DNA of 64,000 nucleotides from Brachionus manjavacas. Taxonomy: Eukaryota > Rotifera > Eurotatoria > Ploima > Brachionidae. The notes under the pieces were generated by a model, which was not told where the DNA came from, made no database searches, and saw nothing but the letters and a program-made list of their open reading frames with translations. Location of the stretch: positions 3,410,001-3,474,000 of the forward strand of contig JAHQIY010000002.1 of NCBI GenBank assembly GCA_019054805.1, read 5' to 3'. Made by a program: the position numbers and the translations under genes. How positions within the stretch are numbered: position 1 is the stretch's first letter; every line of letters starts with the position of its first letter. This document shows positions 57,551 through 64,000 of the stretch, one piece after another.

Positions 57551-58686
57551 GAGATAATGTTAGAGATAAAAATTAAATTTAAAAAAAAAGTGATCAATAG
57601 AGTAGTTTATTTTAAAAATTCCTTTAAAGGAAAATTGATTGACTTGGTGCCGAAAAATACTACTTTTAAAGAAGCTTAGAATAGAGCACTAAATTGTCTT
57701 AAGATGGACAAACAAAACAACCAAAATAAACAAAATAACCAAATTAGATACTAAAAATTTTATGAAATTTAACAAATTTTCCAAAAATTCAGTATTTACT
57801 ATTTGAGTTGATTGAGTTTGTTAGCGAGTTTGGATGATACCAAATGATAGATACAAAATTATCTTATAATTCTTTCTATATTTAATTTCAAATGATTTTA
57901 ATTAAATTTTTTAAAAATTGAAAAATCTAAATAATAAAAAAATATCTTTCACATGACTTCTGAAACTAAGTCGAGGGAAAGAGTATATTGCTATAAGTGA
58001 CAATTCAATTAAATTCAGAGTTGTTTAAAAGTCACAAGTCACAAGTCAAGTCCGGATTACTTTTTCAAAAATCCGAATCAAAGACTTTTATTTATTTTTC
58101 TCTTAAAAAGTCCAAAAACTTTTAATTTTTTTTTCATCATGACTAGAAAATTCTTAAATTATTTTTAAATAATAAATTGTTTTAATCTTGATGACTCGAA
58201 GTTCCGAGATCCTTAAGTCAATTTTTTCTCCAGTTTTACAAATTAATCAAATAAATTTTCTGTTTTTCCATTTATGTAGATTAATTATTCTAGGAAAATT
58301 ATATTTACACAAAAAAATTAAAATTATTTTTGATTTCTATGATTTTTATTTTTTTATTTTTTAATTAAACTGAGTCAAATAAATAGCATTGGAAACCCAT
58401 TAGTCAGAATCAAGGATAAATGAAATTTCTTCCGATCCAGATAGTTATTGTTGCAGAAAAATGATATTTTTGCCGTCCCAGGTAATGGAAACCAAGCAAG
58501 TGTTGGACTTTTTTTTTAAATTTCAAGTTCGAAATAAAAATTTTTATCCACAAATCCTCATAAGTTGTAATTTTTCACCCAGAAAATTTCTCTGATTTAT
58601 TTTTTAATTCAGATTTATTACTGATTTTATACATATTTAAATATGACTTCTTAATCAAGGGTGAGCGTGTAATTTTGAAAAAAAAT
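57551..58686. other. AT-rich intergenic DNA
   Basis: No feature supported. Confidence 0.4.
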
Positions 58687-58848
58687 ATGTATGGCCATTC
58701 AAAACATAGTCATATCAAAACTAAATCTGCACATGAGCTTCAACCTCCTGAAATAATATCAAAAAATTATATTGATATTGATTTACTCGGTGATAATGAT
58801 CCAGAGATATATGATGTTTGGCAAAGTCATCAAGAGAACAAATATTAA
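58687..58848 (+). CDS. Possible small gene or terminal exon (53 aa)
   Basis: ATG to TAA encodes MYGHSKHSHIKTKSAHELQP, then NYIDIDLLGDNDPEIYDVWQ and SHQENKY. The clean alternation of charged and aromatic residues looks coding, and the ATG lies in AAAAATATG context. The antisense frame is also open over 67 codons but has a less protein-like composition. No homologue recognised; it may be the last exon of an unseen gene. Confidence 0.35.
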   Translation: MYGHSKHSHIKTKSAHELQPPEIISKNYIDIDLLGDNDPEIYDVWQSHQENKY

Positions 58849-59298
58849 AAAGAGTTGTTTTAATCTTTGATGTTTCAAAAAATGAAACATTTTTGTGAAA
58901 TTCAGTACCAATTTCACAGCACAAAAAAATGGTATAAATAAAAATAATTAATCACTTAAAAAGAGATTTTTTGATTGATTTTCAAAAAAAATAAAATCGA
59001 ATGCGCAATTAAATTTCATTGCAGATTTTAAAATGTAAAATCTCAATTTTAAATTAAGTGTGTTTTTTGGAATCTCTTGATTATTTGTTTTATTATAAAT
59101 TTTACTTTGCTTAAAATTGACAATTATCTCGGATGCAAATCAAAATCAGAATTTTTGGAAAATCCACTCAAATTTAGGCTTCATTTAAAAAATCAAATTT
59201 CAATTATTATCAAATTGATTTAAAATGAATTTTAGTATGCCTGTTAATTTCTTATAAATAAATAATTCCTGCATTTCTTTAACAGTTTAAAGAGAAAA
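58849..59298. other. Upstream region of the 7TM receptor
   Basis: AT-rich; no element recognised. Confidence 0.4.
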
Positions 59299-61673
59299 AT
59301 GATTTTTTCTATCGAAACAATGGTTTTTTTATTTTCGATTAGGCAACTCTATTCTCATCAGTTGCAAGATTTTATTCAACTTAATAATGGAACCAAAATA
59401 TCTAGAGATCAATGTAATAGAATGATAACAAGCTTTTTGATAGTAACATCTCAAAATTTAAATCTTTTCGGAAACAAAGAACATTCAATTTCAGTCCAGG
59501 TATCAAATTTTCGATCACTTAGTCAAATACAATTCAATTGTATCAATAGTTCAAAAATAAACTTTGCTTTAATATTCTTTCCAAGCACACATATAATGCT
59601 CGATTCATCAGTAGGCTTCAATTTTGGTGAAAAAAGCCTGCAACAATAAGCAATTTATCACCTCCATTATATCTGACTTTTGCCTATATCAAAGGAATTG
59701 AGCTGCAAAATAACATTTTTCAGGATATTTTAGATTTTTACAGATCCTACAAAATTAGTTTACTCTATTCTAATTTTTTGCTATTTTTCCAACATAGACC
59801 AGTTAAAAATTGCTCCATTATACAAACAGTTAAAAAGTTTTTATTTGGTATTATGGAACTACATTGCAGTTTTACAACAAAATATCAAAAAAATATGTGC
59901 CCATTTATCTTTTCTCAATCGAGAATCGATGAGGTCCAATTTAATGGATTATCTAAAGCCTTTTTAAATAAAAATATGCTTTCTTTTGTTCATGTCAATC
60001 AATCTATTCAAAATTTTGTAGATAAATTATTTTTGGAAACATACCGATATGAACTAGATGATTCGGTGGCAAGTGCTGAAGTATTTGGTCAAGTCAGTAT
60101 GATCTCAATTAAGGGATCATTAGTAAAAATTGAAGCAAAAACGTTTGAAAAGTTTGCCAATGTAAAATTAATTAAACTAGCTTTGGAAGATTTCCGATAC
60201 TTTTTCTCTAATGGTGTCGACTGGCTAAACAAAATAGTAACCAAAAACAATTATGCTATGGTTAATTTTGATACAAAAACTTACTTTTTTGGTGAAGAAG
60301 ACTTATGCCTTTTCAAGAACATTAATTTTAATCAAAAAATATTTTTTTCCTTTTCAGCGCCATTAAAACACTGTACTTGCACATTGATGTGGCTTCTTAG
60401 GTCATTTCATTCTAATTCATCTCTTTTCAATCATTTTAACCAAAATAACTACTTAATAAATATTTATTTAACTTCTCTATCAATGGTGTGCTGGTCAAAT
60501 AGAAGCAAAAAAAGCTGCAATTTTGACGAGCGTTTCAAAAAGTGTAGCCTATTTGAAAATGTTCGAAAAGAGATTACATCAGATGATATTTTATACATAT
60601 CTGAATTTTTTAATTTTCTAACAGTAATTTTTATACCAATTGTTTCAGTAATTGGATTGGCGACCAATCTCATAAATATCAAAATTATACATGACATTTT
60701 TAAAGAAGACAAAGAGAAAAAATTCAGAAATCAGAATTTGATTATGCTGATGAATTCACTTTCCAATTTGGTCTACTTTATAATATATATTTTGCATTTA
60801 ATGAACAAGTGTATTTATCCGGTGGGAATTTTTTGCTCATCCATAAACAAAAATTATTTTGTTCAATTGTATGATGTTATATTCATAGAATTTTTCATGA
60901 ATTGTCTAAAAACATGGTCCAATGTTACAATTATTATATTGTCATGGATAAGACTGGCTCATTTGATAAATGATAGATTAGACTTTTCCAAGATAAAGGG
61001 AACTATGGAAAAGAGAATAAAATTTGTCATAGGTGTTTTTCTAGTCATAAGTTTTGGATTGTCTGTCGATAAAATCTTTTCAGTCCAAATAAACACAAAA
61101 TATTTGTCTGGCGAAGAAAGAGATTATTTGGAATTTCCAAATAAGAACACTTTTCAGAACATTTTGATACGATTAAGATCTAATCTAAACATTGAAGTAA
61201 AATACTATGGCGCTAAGTCATATATTTTCTATGCATTTTTTATTCTGAATTTTTTGGTCAATGATGCATTTTTGACAATGGCATTAATAGGAACAGACCT
61301 AGTGATGCTTTATTTCCTACGTAAACAAATAAGCTTGAAAAAATCTTTTCAAAAAAAAAAATCAGACAAAAAAACGAATAACACAAAGGTTGATTTAAGA
61401 AAAAAAATAGCCTCAACAATCTTGGTAAATTTACTAATATTGTTCTTACTTAAATTTTTTCACTTATGTTTTTCAATTCATTTTCTAATAGTCAAGTTAA
61501 CTTATACTGGCAAAAATAACTATTGTGCTTTTAACAGCAGAATATGCACCAATTACTTTGAATTCGCAGAACTTTTTTATTCAATTTCAAACATTTATAC
61601 AGTTGTATTGTTTTACAATTTGAACAAAAAATTTAAAGATGCGTTTCAAAAAATGTTTTTTTTTTTCATTTAA
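59299..61673 (+). CDS. Class A-like 7TM receptor with large ectodomain, one apparent frameshift
   Basis: The first frame (59299-59649) starts with a signal-like segment (MVFLFSIRQL). It ends shortly after an A6 run (GGTGAAAAAAGCC, about 59630-59642). The +1 frame continues without a stop from there (KPATISNLSPPLYLTFAYIK) to 61673. Together they give about 790 residues: an exodomain of about 400 with several Cys, then seven TM segments. These include TM1 with GLATNLINI, TM2 LMNSLSNLVYFII, TM3 ending in LSWIRLAHLI (DRY-position variant), TM5, TM6 after KKIASTILVN, and TM7 NIYTVVLFYNLNKKFKDAF (NPxxY replaced, helix 8 basic). Such intronless, diverged receptors form expanded families in invertebrates. 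The frameshift is either a real break or a homopolymer sequencing error. Confidence 0.7.
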
Positions 61674-62106
61674 TTCAGAGACATGCTAAAATGTAAAACA
61701 TATCACGTTAAACTCAACAAAATATTTTGAATAATTGTGAAAATATGAAATTTTTGCGTAATTTTTAAAAAAATTTAATTAAAATTTAGCATTGAAAATT
61801 TTCTAAAAAAAAAGCATTTGCAATTAGTTTTAAAACTGAAAAAACTTAAAAATCCTTTTTTTAATAATAATAACCTTTTATCATGAAAAAAATATTTCAT
61901 GCGTGAATTCTTTTATCTGAAGATAAAAATGTGAAAATTTTCAATCAGCAAAAGACAGAGCTAGCATTTTGTTGTTGTGTTTAAGTGTTATTTTGAATCA
62001 ATGTTAATTAATTTATTTGAATTATTTTTATTGTAATAAATTAAAAAAAAAAACTTTTATTATTTAAAATTTCTTTTGTAATTTTAACTGGCTAAAAACT
62101 GAAGCC
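61674..62106. other. AT-rich spacer
   Basis: No feature beyond homopolymers. Confidence 0.4.
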
Positions 62107-62739
62107 ATGTTTATTACCAATAAATGAAATATTACCATACCAGAAGATATATTTATTGAAAATGTTAATATCAAAGTTGTCGACTCATTTAAAATACTGG
62201 GAATTACAATTGATTCTCAACTCAACTTCCTACAACACGTAAATAACCTAAAAAAGGCTGTCAATAAAAGGTTATTTTCGATTCATCAACTAAAACAACT
62301 ATCGTTCGAAGTCAAACTTCAATTTTTTAAGACCTTTCTACTTCCTCATTTCGATTATTGTATGACGCTAATGATCTTTTTTCTAAAAGAGACTATACAA
62401 AGAATTGTTAAATTTTTGCATATTTACACTTTTAAATTTTTCAAATTAAACCCGGTAGTAAATGATATTAATAATTTCAATAATCTAAATATTCAAATGG
62501 AAAAATACAACCTTAACACAATAATACACCACTTCTTTTATCGACTATCTGTGTTTATCTTTTATTTATTCAACCGTAAAATAATACTAGACTTACGTTC
62601 GAATTTTATATTCAAATATCAGCAAACATCGAACTACAGTCTTCGAAACAAAAATAGTTTGGTAGTATCTTTAATTGGAAAATATAACAGCTTTTATAAA
62701 AATTTATTCCCTAATTTTTTTTCAAAATTTCTGAATTAA
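62107..62739 (+). pseudogene. Non-LTR RT C-terminal domain, 5'-truncated
   Basis: After MFITNK and a TGA, the frame is open for 204 codons: VDSFKILGITIDSQLNFLQH, VNNLKKAVNKRLFSIHQLKQ, LSFEVKLQFFKTFLLPHFDY, then KETIQRIVKFLH and on to FFSKFLN and stop. K-x-L-G-(I/V)-T-(I/L)-D followed by FFKTFLLPHFDYC is the thumb/C-terminal text of Jockey/CR1-like ORF2. Only the one TGA near the start breaks it, so it is among the younger copies here. Confidence 0.82.
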
Positions 62740-63184
62740 TTCCTTATTTATGACCTGTGACTACAAGATACCACATTCAAATGTAGGGTTAATAACAACA
62801 TCAATTACCATTATCAATTTGTTAAAATTTTTGGTAAATTCGACTTAAATTACAGAATTTTTTAAAGAAACTAATTTTTATGAAATTTGTATTTTTATCA
62901 ATTTATTAATTGTATTTTCTCCAAATAAGCGGGTTAATTCGGCTCTTTTGAGTTTTGGTGTAAGCCGTTCGAATGAATTGAATGATATTATATATTATCC
63001 TTAAAATAAAAACACCAACAGTTGAAAAAATCGAAACAAAAGCATTCATTGTTTACAGTCATTAGATAAAGATTGTCAATAGTTTAATAATTTAACTTTT
63101 ATCATCAAATTCAGTTCAAGATTCAGCCTAACGATCAATGGAACATAATTACTCAATCTTGCTCTGACATATCTCTCACTCAAC
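62740..63184. other. AT-rich spacer between RT relics
   Basis: Nothing recognised. Confidence 0.4.
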
Positions 63185-64000
63185 TAAAAAAGATTTGAGA
63201 CTGTTAGTAATTGTTTAAACAAGGAAAAGAATAAAATAAGATTTATTCTGCCAAAGTTTTATAAAGATAACCTAATGTTTTTGGTTTTAAACCCCATTTC
63301 TTATTTCTTATCATTGAGCTTTTCTAGTCCTCAAAAAAGAGGAAATTAGTAGAAGTATTCGTTGTTGTATAACTGCGTGGATATAATCCACTACTTTAGA
63401 TTAATAGGTACAGTTATAGCAGTAAGACTTTATATTGCTAATTTAAATAATTAGCAATATAAAGTCTCTATTTAATGTTTGTTGCGTTTGTTCTTTTTCA
63501 TTGTAATTACCAAAGCTTATTACAATACCTGGCAGGTCGTTAATGAAGATTTTAAAGAGAATTGAAGAAATTACTGAACCTTGTAGAAGTTTTGATTAAA
63601 GTAGTTTTGGGTCATATTTCTGTCTCTCCACCAAGACCAGTTCGTATTGCTCAGTCGATTTCCTGATCTTTTTTTTTGCGCCTGTGAATAGCCTGTTGAA
63701 TTCTTTCATGGTCTCATTTTTTTTCTCGGTTAGAATTCGAGCAAAACATGGAGTCTTTTTCCGTAACATAACTTTAGTACTAGTAGTAGTAGAAGTAAAA
63801 TAAACTGAAACTTTTAACCAGTTCAAGTGAGCCATAGCAGTCGTTACACATTTTTTCACCAACCAGTCATCAAGCTTCGACTTAAAACTGTTCAGGCTTC
63901 TTTCTTCAATAATCTCTTCAAGAAATTTATTCCAATCGTTCACAACTCTGTTAACAAAAAAGTTAAATCTTGGAAGACAATTTTTTATTTTTTCTCTATG
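63185..64000 (-). pseudogene. Non-LTR RT debris, at least two fused copies
   Basis: On the minus strand from the window edge: LPRFNFFVNRVVNDWNKFLE (ORF2 tail) up to an ACT-rich tract at about 63795-63776. The frame stays open into EKKNETMKEFNRLFTGAKKK, RKSTEQYELVLVERQKYDPK, which resembles the linker before the RT domain. Next comes LLQGSVISSILFKIFINDLP (palm) near 63590-63500, then, after a gap, NKKWGLKPKTLGYLYKTLAE near 63300-63250. The tail text precedes the palm text, so an older copy and another copy are joined head to tail. Confidence 0.75.
63425..63467. repeat. Perfect 19-bp-arm hairpin
   Basis: AGACTTTATATTGCTAATT, a 5-nt loop TAAAT, then the exact complement. It sits inside the RT debris and marks either a rearrangement or an element end. 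Confidence 0.8.

Noticed and set aside
12250..63000. CRISPR-like or operon-like systems
   Set aside because: The tandem array is an intronic minisatellite without spacer structure, and genes are spliced eukaryotic units; there is no prokaryotic system here.

Overview
The window is eukaryotic and animal. It is very AT-rich (A/T homopolymers throughout), its genes are cut by GT..AG introns, most only 45-60 nt long, and it encodes metazoan-type proteins: AEBP2, XPA, PAAF1, TRMT10C, SARNP, tetraspanin and a 7TM receptor. A small AT-rich invertebrate genome, for example a monogonont rotifer, fits, but the species is an inference. All spliced models below were built by hand from reading frame, splice consensus and family alignment from memory. 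Each listed multi-exon CDS adds up to a whole number of codons.

Layout. 1-448 (-): first part of a tetraspanin. 1236-7241 (-): a Helitron (Y2 Rep plus PIF1-type helicase) with a spliced N-terminal ORF, interrupted by a 307-bp TA-flanked MITE. 7.9-9.3 kb: a foldback-like repeat and a TIR element. 9693-9950 (-): COA5. 10205-16350 (-): AEBP2 (PRC2 cofactor), whose 4.6-kb intron holds a SINE-like repeat, retrotransposon relics and a minisatellite with 147-bp higher-order periodicity. 17.4-20.5 kb: decayed non-LTR reverse transcriptase (RT) pieces around two unusually GC-rich orphan frames. 21.7-27 kb: MCAT (mitochondrial malonyltransferase) flanked by inverted retrotransposon ends with nested TIR elements. 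27593-28160 (+): SARNP-like. 28.2-35.6 kb: gene-free AT-rich DNA with repeat relics. 35725-37128 (+): four-TM protein.

38-50 kb is the gene-dense core: an RT relic, the mitochondrial glutamate carrier SLC25A22 (8 exons), then PAAF1, XPA and TRMT10C in a same-strand row with 125-235 bp gaps. 53.5-55.7 kb holds three small unrecognised genes in tandem (+), followed by DAD1 (-). 56-58.7 kb is AT-rich with a Tc1 transposase relic. 59299-61673 (+) encodes a 7TM receptor with a long ectodomain and one apparent frameshift. 62.1-64 kb is non-LTR RT debris on both strands.

Several housekeeping genes share a cell compartment (COA5, MCAT, SLC25A22 and TRMT10C are mitochondrial), but nothing shows co-regulation. 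The most distinctive content is the dense nesting of mobile elements: Helitron, MITEs, foldback element, SINE-like repeat and at least eight RT relics. I did not find a convincing new defence-like or operon-like system.
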